Assembly (NCBI GenBank): GCA_030544215.1
Contig: JARZZO010000011.1
Span: forward strand, 11,828,001-11,892,000
Reading direction: 5' to 3'
Source of the DNA: Zantedeschia hybrid cultivar
Taxonomy: Eukaryota > Streptophyta > Magnoliopsida > Alismatales > Araceae
Length of the DNA: 64,000 nucleotides
The translations under genes were made by a program, and so were the position numbers. The notes under the pieces were generated by a model. The model was not told the DNA's origin and did not search any database. It saw only the letters and a list, made by a program, of their open reading frames with translations. Below, one piece after another: positions 35,301 through 47,300 of the stretch. Position 1 is the stretch's first letter. Each line of letters opens with the position of its first letter.

Positions 35301-38300
35301 ACTCCCTCTGGTGTTCAGTATGAGGCCCGTACACTGAAGTAATGATCCAGCTGTCATTATTTGTTCTTCTATTCTTACATGAAAAAGATACCGAGATGCT
35401 GTAAGTGCCCATATCACATACTTTCCCTTCAAATTTATTCCCATTCCATAAGATCACCTGGCCTCCTTTAGCTCCATCTGCAGGGAGGACAGCAGCCTCG
35501 TTCAGTTTCGTCCCATTCAGCATGTCTGAGGTGACTTTGTCCAAGCTAGGCATTTTAGTCTCTTGTAGGCAGATGCAGTCCAACTGGAGAGATTGCACCA
35601 GGTCCCTCACTGCTCTCACCTTACTCTTCCCATTGAGACCTCTGACATTCCACGAAACCAGGTTCATGGTAAAATAGTGATCCTCCCCTCCTCCTTGAGT
35701 TTCTTCCCTCTTAGGGTATCCATAATTTCATTGTTCTTCACGAAGTTGGCTTCCCTCTTTCCTATTTTTATTCCTCCACCCGTTCCCTTCCTCTTGGTTG
35801 AATGATGTAGAGCGTCATACCTTCTCAGTTTCTTCAGAAAACTTAAGACCATAGCCTCCCTACCAGCAAAGGACACACCAATGCGTTGGCCCAACAGGAT
35901 AATTTCATTCATCCAAGCATCTTCGTCAGTAGCCATCTGTACTGCCAACGGCGCCTCACTTGCAATGTAGGGCACAATCTGGGCACTCAGCGTAGCTTCC
36001 TGCATTTTCCTTGTATTCCTCACAACATTCAAACATTCTTCTTCCATACCATCCTGTCTGCCAGTCGAAGCAGATGACTCATTGATCTGTCTGGCTTCCT
36101 CCAACTTGTCACTAACCCATGCTTCCCCTACAGGAATGTTACATGATACCGGTAGGTCAACATTCAACTCTACACTCTCTGCCTGGTCTATCCCCAATGG
36201 AGGTTTAATACAAACCAGAGCATTTGAGGGAGAAATTCTCGCTCCGTGGCTCGGAGGAACCTCCCTTCCGATACTCTGTTTTCCTTGTCGGGTTCCGTTT
36301 GCAGACGCTCGGGGAAGACGACGACGGCTCAGGGTCGGGTTAACAACAGTCACCCGGACCGGTCCAGAACAAGCCCGGTTCGCAGGTAAGTCAGGATCCA
36401 AACGGAGCGGATCATAATGGACCCCATCTAAATCGGAATCCAAAATCCGACCCCGAACCTGTTCATCTTCTTCGCCCGTCACCCCACAGCCTTCACACCC
36501 TTGGATGGACTTCGTCGAAATCATCTCAGGACCACCGTATTGGGCTTCCTCCAGTCCTTTTAAGAGGCTTGCACCATCTTCAAGAGCAAATATCTGTTCA
36601 GTTCTGCCGCTCGAGGAGTCTGGGCCCTTTCCAAGAACTCCTTTACCTTCGTGGGGCCTAGGATCTCTGCCGCCATGAATGCTCATTTTGAATACTGCCT
36701 GACTCTTCGCTTCCAATTGACTCAGTTCAACTGAGTTCGTCAACTTGGGCTCATTCTCAGACTCAGTCCCAGCTTCCTCAAGAACAGGAGGGTAGCCGCA
36801 ACCCGGCTCCTCTGTTCCAGCACTTCCATCCCTTCTCTGTCTGTATCTTCTGTACTCGCACACCACATCTGCCCAGGACCAGTCTCTCTCAGACTGTTTG
36901 GTCAAACCAGAGGTTTCCTTCTCAACACGTACCCAGAATGATGCACCCATCGTTGAGATCTTGATTTTATCCGGGATATCTTCAGTCTGATCAACAGAGA
37001 CTTTAACCCGAGCAAATGAAAGATTATCCCCTCTGAGCCACTTGCCATCTACTTCTTTAAGTCTCCCAAACTTGGAGCAAATAGTTTGGAACGAATTAAC
37101 ATTCCAGAGGTGAAGGGGCACTCCAAAGAGTTTACACCACACTTCGATACCGTCCTCTGCTGGGACAGTACCAACCTCGACCTTCCACGGTGAAACGAAT
37201 GCGGAAACACCTTCCTTCACATCGAGCCTCCCTGTGGAGCAAACAGATCTTCTCCACGACTCCGAGTCTGTTCTTACAAGGAAAGAGCCAATATCGGTTC
37301 TACGAATGCACCAGAGATTGACATCCGGCCAGAATTTCTGCAGCCTCTTCCTCACTTCCTCATCATCTACAGCTTCCTCCTTGCTGTTCTCCCGAAATGA
37401 GATTACGACACAACTCTCTAGCATTCTCTTAGCTGGTTCAACCTCGGCTGACCACGGCATTTCCACCACGTCAGGAAGGATTTTCATTCTGTTCGCTCCA
37501 CCAAAAGCAGCAAACTGGCCTCCAGTCAACTGATCCTGTCTGACGCCCCCTTCTGGTTTACTGGTAGGCTGCCGAAGAAGAGGACAATGTCTCCTTCTAT
37601 GGCCTGCTTCCCTGCAATGGAGGCATCGGACGGGATCTCTGCACACAACCGCATGGTGACCCTTCCCCAAGCACCGAATGCAGACGTCTCTGTCTACCGG
37701 AAACCCACCTTCAACCTGATGCCTCCGAAGAACAGAGTTACCCCGGCTCTTGCTCTGCACTACCATCCATCCTTCCCTAGTCCCAGTAGAGTCTTCCCCG
37801 GAGTTCCCTCCCCTGCTCCCTCCCCCGAGGTTCCCTCTCCTGCTGACTTCGTTCATCTCTCTTTTAATCCCAAAAGTCTTACGGGAATGAAACAATATCC
37901 TTGAAAGTACAAGTTCCCCAATGAACATGTTATCAGCAGAAATCAAACTGCATTCAAGGAAGGGAGCTTTATATTGGACAATCTTTTTGGCTGCCTATGA
38001 AGCTATCCATATCCAAAAGCTGTGTAACAGGGAAGGGGTGGTTCCCAAATTGGATTTTGAGAGGGCTTATGATAGAATCAGCTGGCTTTGCAGAATGATG
38101 AACCATGTGGCTATTTTAGAAGCACTGGAGGGTTGAGACAGGGTGATCCAAACTCACCTCTTTTATTTCTGATGGTGGGACAGTATTGAGCTCCCTTTGG
38201 GATTAGGGAAACTGATCAAGTATTGGTAGATGTTTTCAGTATTGGGAGAAATAGGTTACAGCTGTCTCACCTGCAGTATGCAGATGATACTTTATCATTC

Positions 38301-41300
38301 TCTTGAGGTCATGAAGATATGTTAGCTAATATAAAGAGACTTCTACGCTTAATTGAGGCAATCACACAGATCTGAAGATTAATTTTGAGACATCAGAAGT
38401 GGTGGGCATCAATCTAGCAGAGGAGGAAGTGATGGAGAAAGCTGAGTATAGCAATTGCAAATAGTCAAATTTCCCAATTAATTATTTGGGTCTGCCACTT
38501 ACCAATCAATTAGGGTAAGAGATTGGGATGACCCTTTTCAAGAATATTGAGCAGAAACTAGAAGGATGGAAAGCCAAGCTGCTTTTCGCAGGGGAAGATG
38601 GGTTTTGTCAAAAACAGTCCGTTCTTCTATGGCAAACTATCATCTCTCCATTCACGGAAAGAATCATTGAATCTATCAGAAGTTCCTTCTTTTGGGAAGG
38701 GGGGAAAAGAGATAAGAAAGGCCTTCACTTAGTGGCTTGAGATAAAGTCTGTACTTCGATCAAGGGGGAATGGGTTTGGTCAAATTGACTATTGCCAATA
38801 AGGCCCTGTTAACTAAATGGCTGTGGAGAAGGGGAGAGGACATCGATAGGATATGTGATGGGGATCCAGGAGCAGCTGGAATGGAGTCCAAGGTCCAATG
38901 TGCAGTTCATTTGGCCCATTAGGGGCCCATTTGGAGTCTTTTAATTTATATGTAATTTTCCCATGTTTTTTAGTTATTTCGGAGTCCTAGGGGTAGTTTA
39001 GTAATTTTCATATTAGGGTTTCTTTGAAGAGTCTATATATTGTCCTGTATCCCCTCGTGGGAAAGCATAGAAGAAGAATTTTGAAATGAAGAGCCGCCGT
39101 TGCGTGTTTTCTCCCGAGACGGGACGGGAACCCTAGCCTTCTTCTCCTCCAACCCTTCTCTTTTCTCTACTTCCGGTCTACCCCCTTCTCCTGTCCCGCA
39201 TCAACTTGGTATCAGAGCCCAACTCCGATCCCCATCGTGCCTCCACTGCCTTCTCTTCTTCTCTGCCTTCCTCCTATCTCTCTCTCTGTGCTGCGCTCGT
39301 CGTCCTCAACAAAGAGTCACCGTCCAGAAGCCTTCTGCACGACGTCTCGGCCTCCCGCGCACCGCCCCTTTTCCTCCCTCCTCTGTTTACGCGAAGCAGG
39401 TTCCGGACGGACCCCTGTCCACGAGCCCCTCAGTCCCGCCACCGTCGGCACCAGACGGCCACGACCCCTTCCACGCAACCTGGTCGGGTCTCCGGCAAGC
39501 TCGCGCACCGCCGACCACTCCCGTTCCCCCCGACTCCGACGCGACTGGCCGGAACTCCACGCCACCCCGCTCCCTGCGGCATCGCCGCCTGGCCCACGTG
39601 AAAGAGGAAGAGGAGAAAGGAGACCTCCGCGCGCCGCCGTCGCCGTCGTATGGCTCTACCGGAGCCACCACCGCCTTCATTCGGCTCCACCTGGGCCATC
39701 GGAGCTGCCGTCGCGCCCTCCCTACGCAGACGCCGGCGATGTCACCGTCGCAGTCCGCCTGCGCCATCGCCGCCCCTGCCGGCCCCCACGTGCACCTGCG
39801 GAACCAGTGCCAGCCCTAGCACTCCCTCTCCCCGCTGCTGCCTTCCTCCGCAACCACCCTCACTGCCACCGCCGGCTTTCGCCGCCGGTCACCATCGCCG
39901 CCGTTGACGTCGCCCGTCAGCGCTGCCGGCCGCTGCCGCACCCCGCCGCCGATGTCGCCACCCACCCCCCCTCCCTTCTCTCGAAGAGATGAACAGTGCC
40001 AAAGGGGGCTAGGGTTCGAACCCTTTAAGCTAAGCCCGGTCAAACCGGGTTTGACCCGGTCTGGTCCAAGGCCCTTGCCTTGGGACCGAACCCTTTGGCC
40101 TTTGGCTTGAGCTTGTCTCGGGTGGTCCGAACCACCAGCTATCTAGCTGAGCCAGGGCCCCTTGGGTTCGAGCCAGGTCCGGTGGGTCAAAGCCAGAGCA
40201 CTGTAGGGCTTGAGCCAGACCCCACCCTGGGTTTGCTACAGTGCACAGGAGGTGCATTAGGGGTTCTTATCGCACCGCCATCGCCGAGAACTCGTATGTG
40301 CTCCGATTTGCGAGCCGCCAGTGCCGTTGGGTTTGTATCGGCGAGGCCGACCTCGCTGTACGTTCCACCTGACAGCAGCGTCTCGTTTTGCGTGCCGCAC
40401 TTGCACGCTTTACGAGGACACTCGGGCGCGCCGTTCGAGGTCTTTCCGGACTCCGATTTGTGCACCGTTCGCGCCGTCGGATCCGTCTCGACGAGACCAA
40501 CTCGGATCCAATGTGCTGTTCCCAAATTTGCCTCGTTTTGCGTGCCACTTCTGCACGCATACTGAGGACCCCGATTGTGCATCCCGAGGCCAACCCAAGT
40601 TGCCTTGATTTGCGTGCCAACATCCCAGCGCACAGATTCGCAGCAGCTAGTGCCCGCTTACCTCGTTTTGCATGCCACTTTTTGCACGCATATCGAGGAT
40701 GATGATTGGAGCTCCGATTCTTGTGCCGATCGTATCGTTGGCATCCTTGCAGTGAGGCGGACCTCGTCCATCATTTCTTTGGCCAGTGGTACGTTTTATC
40801 ATCATGGATTTTAGTTTTGAGATAGAGCTACCCAATTCCGTGAAAACTCGGGTGTATCTTGAGGCAACGTCGTTCGGCAACGTCATTTCACAATCTATTG
40901 TGGATTCTATCTCCCACACGGACTACGTAAGGGTCTCTAGAAATCAAGTCTATGTGCCATTTTTCCATCTCTTAAGGAGCAGCAGTACTTCCCGAGCCGT
41001 CAGGTATTATGATGATGCATGGTGCAAGGTTATACCCCATGGCTCGTATATCGGTTTGGGTAGAGAATGGATAGATGAACGGCAAGTTGTGATTGATCAT
41101 ACTGGACGAGATTGTCTAATACAACCTGAGGAATACCAGGCACCCTTTCTTATTCTCAATGCCACTTATCAGGATCGAGAGAGGTTTCAACAAGCAGTTG
41201 ATTGGGAGCGCGAGAAGTCCCAGATGAGGAGTGAGCTTCAGAAGATTTCTGCTATGCTGGCCAAGCTGACCAAGCCAAAAGATGTTGTCTATGAGGCCGA

Positions 41301-44300
41301 CCCAACGATGTTTGAGGAGTATGAAAATCAAATGAAGGAGGTGCACTATGTGGTCGATCCAGTCCTAGAAGATGAATATTTGGGGGAGGTCGAATCAGTG
41401 ACGCCTATAGCAGATAATGACCTCTTCCCCACTAAAGGGAATGGGCCGAAGACAGAACCGCTACTGGAAGATGTAGTCGATCAGCCGAAGGTCGTTAAAG
41501 ATGTCATCAGTTTGCATGATTTTGACCACATATGGAGCGACGTCGAGGCACAATTTTCTCCTCAGGTTGGAGCATTCATGTGCGCGATGATTCATGGGTC
41601 ATCGGTGTTGTTTTCCGAGCATGCTGCCATCATTCCCCCATGGATATTGACTCATTTTAAAATTCGAGGACGAATTTTTTCGAACCAGGGGAGAATGATG
41701 GGGATCCAGGAGCAGTTGGAATGGAGTCCAAGGTCCAATGTGCAGTTCATTTGGCCCATTAGGGGCCCATTTGGAGTCTTTTAATTTATATGTAATTTTC
41801 CCATGTTTTTTAGTTATTTTCGGAGTCCTAGGGATAGTTTAGTAATTTTCATATTAGGGTTTCTTTGAAGAGTCTATATATTGTCCTGTATCCCCTCGTG
41901 GGAAAGCATCGAAGAAGAATTTTGAAATGAAGAGCCGCCGTTGCGTGTTTTCTCCCGAGACGGGACGGGAACCCTAGCCTTCTTCTCCTCCAACCCTTCT
42001 CTTTTCTCTACTTCCGGTCTACCCCCTCTCCTGTCCCGCATCAGTTACCCCAAAACCATCATTAACCAATACTATCATTAAATATAAAAAGAAATGGTAT
42101 TGGCCAGTACCGGACCGAAACTGGCTGGTACCAGGCACTACTGCGCCGATACCGGTCCAGTACCACTGATACCTACACATATTGGGTACTGCTACCAATT
42201 GGTACTGAGACTACCATATTTGTTCCAACTCAATATCTGTAGGGTTGCTTTTCAAATTCCAGTGAACCATCTCCTCATAAGAATATATCTGGGGTTTGGT
42301 CTTTTGTTTGTCGTCCTCTGCAAGCTGGTATAAGTTAGTGAACTAAAAAGCAAGAGTAATACTTGCTGCACAACCAAGTTGTGCAGCAAGCCCAGTCACA
42401 CTGCACAACTCCCTGTGGTTGGACCACATGGCCAACTCGGCCAGCTGGGCGAGTTGACATGGCCACCTCTATAATATTTCGATTTACAAATACGGTTTTC
42501 GATTGACAAATACATATTCGATTAACAAATATAGGTTTCGATTGACAATACAATTTCGATTGACAAATATAGTTTTTGATTGTCAAATACATATTTCAAT
42601 TGACAAGTACAATTTTCAATTGACAAATATAGTTTCGATTGACAAATACAGTTTTCGAAATCTGTATTTGTCAATCGAAATCTGTATTTGTCAATCAAAA
42701 TGTGTATTTGTCAATCGAAATATTATGGGGGTGGCAATGTCAGCTGGCCAAGTTGGCCACGTGGTCCAACCGCAGAGAGTTGTGCGGTGTGACAGGACTA
42801 TTCTGCAGCAAGTATTACTCAAACAGCAAACGGCAAATCTGAGCACCTCCTCCCAGAACTGATCAATTCCCCATTCCTAACAGAAAATCTGACAGCTGGT
42901 GCAAAAGCTTCCGCTGGGTTCAAAACTGCATCTAGGTGAATTGGGATAATATTTTTCCTTGATACTCTTGACCCATATTGATGCGGGACAGGAGCGGGAC
43001 AGCAGGGGGGGTAGACCGGAAGTAGAGAGAAGAGAGGGGTTGGAGGAGAAGAAGGCTAGGGTTCATGTCCCATCTCGGGAGAAAACACGCAACGGCGGCT
43101 CGTCATTTCAAATTTCTTCTTCGATGCTTTCCCACGAGGGGATACAGGACAATATATAGACTCTTCAAAGAAACCCTAATATGAAAATTACTAAACTACC
43201 CCTAGGACTCCGAAAATAACTAAAAAACATGGGAAAATTACATATAAATTAAAAGACTCCAAATGGGCCCCTAATGGGCCAAATGAACTGCACATTGGAC
43301 CTTGGACTCCATTCCAGCTGCTCCTGGATCCCCATCAGTAACCCCCCACCCCCTTGTTGTATCAGTATTGGTACCAACCAATACCGATGCCACCCCCTGG
43401 TCATATCGGTATCGGTTGATACTGCCAACCATGGGTTGGAAGAATTACTGATTTTGTTAACAATAATCAATGAGATTAATTTGAGCAGGAACCAGGAGGA
43501 TATAAAAGGTGGGTATGGAACAGTAGAGACATTTTCATCATCAATGCTTTCACAAAAAGGATAACTGATAGAGGTACGAGAGTCTGGTGGAAAGGTTTAG
43601 CTTGGTCAGAAGTCCTACCAACAAGATAAAGATTTTTCTATGGAAGATGGCTTTGGGAAGGCTTCCAACCAGTGATAGACTAAAATATATCCTACGCACA
43701 CATACTCCCTCATCATGTACTTTTCGTAGGCTGTTCGAGGAGAGCATCAATAATCTTTTCTGCCTCTGGTATCATAAATGTGTTATGGACCTCTATGTGT
43801 AAGCTTTTCCAAGTCCAATGGAGTCGGCCTTGGGATGAGCTTATTCTTATGCCACACCAAGACTCCAGAAAAAGATTGGTTCTTGTTCCTACCTGCCATA
43901 TTGTGGGCAGTATGGATTGAGAGAAATAAAAGAAGATTCAGTGAAGACTTCAACAGAGTATTTGATGTCTTGGGTGGGTAAATCCACCAGTTTCAATATG
44001 GATCTGGGTGACAAGAGAGCATTTTCAAGGCCTCCCAGTGGAGAAGTCTGATGTGAGGAATTGCTCCATTGGTTGTTCATGTTCATCTTCCTCCTTTCTT
44101 TTCTCTTTTATCCTCCAGATAAAACATGAATTTTCTGTTTTCTTTCAATTGTATGTTGTGAAGGCCTTTGGCCTTGGTGTTGTTTTTTCTTCCACCTGGC
44201 TTCGAACTTCTGTGTAATTTCCTTTCCAGTAATGAATTGTGAATTTTCACCTTCAAAAAGACAAAACATGGATAGTCCCACAAATTCATTAAATATCAAA

Positions 44301-47300
44301 AAGGAAGAGAAGCTAGTATCAAAATACTCTATAAAATAGCTCCATACAAGTTGAAAACAACACACAACCTCACCAAGACGGTGAAGCTCAATTCTACCCA
44401 CCCAAACAGGCCAACTCACCCTCCTCACTATGGAATGGTCTAGTCCAGTCCGATGCATGATTAGAAGTGAAGAAAAAAAATCCTTTCTGGGGTCCCAACT
44501 CTCATGTGGTTCAGATACCATCCAAGAACACCAACCTGTCACATGTAGGAAGCCTTCCATGAGAGATCCTTCACATCAAGATCTTCACTTTCAATAGAAT
44601 TTGTAACAAGATCCATGAGGACCAAACAATGAATATGCCATCTTTCTCAATGCATCCAATGTCCACTGCGCCAGCTTACTTAATCAATCCACCAGCTGGA
44701 TCATCTCCTCATCTTGAGGACTTCTCCTGAACGTGGGGATCCAGCCATGGCCAATAGGTTTATCATCAAGCATCTCAGCAACTGTCACCAATATCTGATT
44801 AGCAATTAACTGTAGTATAAAATTATACTGTTCATACACCTTTCTAATTTGAAGGCGGCCCTCATTTTTTGGGGTGTCAGATTGGTGCCTTTCCTATTAC
44901 TTATTTGGGTCTACCTCTGTCTCCTAGATCCATCAACTGTAGTGACTGGCAGCCAGTGATTAGAAAATTCCACTCCCATTTGTCAGGATGGAAGGGCAGG
45001 CTTTTGTCCCATGGAGGCAGGTTGGTCCTGTACTTCTGTTCTTGACAGTCCCCCAATCTATTATCTCTCCATCTTCAGGATTCCGAGCACAGTGGCTCCC
45101 CTGCTAGAAGCCATTAGGTGCAGATTCTTCTGGCATGGAAGTTCGGATGGTCTTAAGAAAGGAGGGTATAAGGTGTGTTGGGGTAGAGTATGTAAGAGCA
45201 AGAAGAATGGGAGACTTGGCATCAAGGGTGTTAGGGACTTCAACCTGACTTTGCTTTCAAAGTGGCTAAGCTTGGTACGGCTCAGTTGGGCATGGTTGGT
45301 AGCATCGGCCGATACCGATACGTATCAATAATCGGTGGGTATCGATATGATCATGAGGGACCGGTACCGGCTGATAGCCTGATACTGGGCCAGTATTGGA
45401 CCAAAATGGACCCGGTACCGGCCGATACTAGCCGATACCGATATCGGTACGTATGGATATCGGTACCCTCCGATACCGGTACCGATACTGCCATCCTTGT
45501 AGTCGGGTCTATGGTTGGAGCAGGGTTCATCGACTTGCGGATCCAGATCGGATCGGGTTTGACCAAATACAAGTCGGATCCGATCCGACTCGCACGAGTC
45601 GCAAGAGTCAAACCAATGAGTTTGTGAAAAGTAATGAGATTAAATCATATTTTAGATAAATGTATCCTATTAATTGATACAAAAAGTAAAAATTTACTAA
45701 TCAAATGGAAAAAAACTCAATTTAAAACAACCCATTATTTATGTATGAGTCGGCACTATCTGGTCCGACTCGATGCATACCAACAGATCGAACTCGCCCA
45801 GATATGAGTCGACTCATACGAGTCGGCCTGATCCGGTACAATACAGCAAACATGGGTTGGAGGTTATCAAGGAGACGTATTGTGCTTAATGGGAGGACCT
45901 AGGATGACTCCACTTCATCACTACAACTATTCTCTAGTGTATGAAAAGGCATTCTTCAGGCTTCAGTTCTTATCGACGTAGCGGCTACCAGGGTTTCTCT
46001 TGGAGATGACAAGTGCTGTCGCTTCAGGACTGACAAGTGGTGTGCTCCTACACTGCTTTCCCGGCTGTTCCCCTTGCTATTCAAGATCTCTCCAGACCCT
46101 CTTGCTATTGTTGCTCAATTGGTGGACTTAGATTCTTGTATTTGGAGTCCCTCATTCCAAAGGAATCTTAGGGATGAGGAGATTCTAGAGTTAGCTGCAC
46201 TACTGGATCTACTGCGGGATTGGATGTTTAATCAATCCTTGGAAGACTCGTGGACATAGGCGTCGTCTTCGCATGGTAGTTTTTCAGTTACATCCATGTA
46301 CCAGGTGATGGTTGACGGTGGGTTGAGGAGCCCTTTTCTTTGTCACATTTGGGTCCCAAAATTCCCTTTCAAGGTGAAGACTCTTGTATGGAGGACAACT
46401 TTGGGAAGACTTCCTACGACTGACAGGTTGAGAGGCTTTGGCTGTGATGTGCTCTCTCTGTCTGTCATGTGTGCCGAGCATGATGAATCCTTGGACCATT
46501 TATTTGTTACTTGTTCCTACACAAGTGAGGTTTGGAACTCCCTGGTGGCTAAACTTAGCCAATGTGTTCGGTTGGGAAGCAAGGTCGATTTGTTAATTCT
46601 GAACTGGGACAGGAAATGGCTTTCTAAGCAGGACCAGATAATATGGTGATTGGTACTGCATGCCACTCTCTGGGCCATTTGGGGAGAAAGGAACAAGAGC
46701 ATCTTCAAGATGGAGTCATCCGACCCTCATAGGGTGGCAGCTTTTGTTTGTAATAGAGTGAGAGAGTGGGTAGGGTCTGCTGTACGAACTCTATTAGCTC
46801 TTCCTCTTCTTTTTTTGATAAGTTGGGAGAGGGCTAGAATTCATGTAATCCCTCCATGTTTTGTTCTCTTGGAGGAGTGTCTTTGTGTTAGTCATCAGCT
46901 CGGTGTTTGTATAGGGGAACTTTTGTTGTCCTCTTTCTTTGGTATCACCTTTTTGTTTATAATACATGTCGTACTATCCACTTTAAAAAATACACATTTC
47001 TAATTCTTCTCTGAGGGTGTTTCTGGATGAGAGACAGAATCCTATCAAATAATCAAAGTCAAAGATTTGTATTGTTCATACACTTTTCAACTTCTTACTT
47101 TGGGCAATTGCACACAAATGCATGTACACGCAAACCAGACATGCACACTTCCACACAGAGATAACAAATAAAAATAAAAAACAAAATGTATCCATAGTAT
47201 ATCTGCACAGGCACTTATGTCATTCAGTTTTTTCTTTTACCTTTTTTTGGGCAATTGTCTCCCTACCATTCAAAAGGGGATGCAAGATACAACAAATTTC

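Larger units (their letters stand above)
31839..37887 (-). mobile_element. Near full-length L1-type LINE in an MDN1 intron
   Basis: The element is flanked by a perfect 15-bp target duplication (31824-31838 and 37888-37902). Its 3' end (plus-strand T-run at about 31837-31842) is A-rich. It is about 6.05 kb and lies in the same orientation as MDN1. It contains ORF1 (35664-37856) and ORF2 (from 35667 down to 32015), overlapping at ATGA. ORF2 is broken by two nonsense codons and a 7-bp deletion. It is closely similar to the truncated copy at 54604-57772. Confidence 0.92.
38856..42043 (+). mobile_element. Non-autonomous LTR retrotransposon, 3.2 kb
   Basis: Two 348-bp LTRs enclose a 2.5-kb interior. 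It has a primer-binding site matching initiator methionine tRNA (39207-39220), a GC-rich leader (39240-40000), repeated stem-loops (40382-40697), one ORF (40786-41784) and a polypurine tract (41686-41695). It encodes no reverse transcriptase or integrase, so it must use proteins from another element. The end of the ORF (HFKIRGRIFSNQGRM) resembles the last residues before the polypurine tract in plant Ty3 pol genes, which suggests a Ty3 ancestor; this is inference. Confidence 0.88.
44870..46990 (+). pseudogene. Another degenerate L1-type LINE, 3' half
   Basis: Pieces of the thumb region (LSGWKGRLLSHGGRLVL, 44985-45030) and of the linker region (LLSKWLS, near 45260) are followed by a 590-bp insertion. 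Coding remnants resume at 45880. The zf-RVT region is clear at 46360-46780 (FKVKTLVWRTTLGRLPTTDR, C-x2-C spacing altered, DHLFVTC, LWAIWGERNKSIF). Many stops and frame changes are present. Confidence 0.7.

Noticed and set aside
39100..40040. Overlapping 240-250-codon Pro/Arg/Ala-rich frames on both strands in the LTR-element leader
   Set aside because: They exist in several frames at once because the leader is GC-rich; no conserved motif, and the first begins inside the LTR.
42478..42720. Short direct repeats considered as a CRISPR-like array
   Set aside because: Repeats lack unique spacers, reverse orientation midway, and sit inside a eukaryotic MITE.
44108..44560. 150-codon minus-strand frame in the large MDN1 intron
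   Set aside because: Overlaps LINE sequence at one end and has no recognisable domain or splice context.
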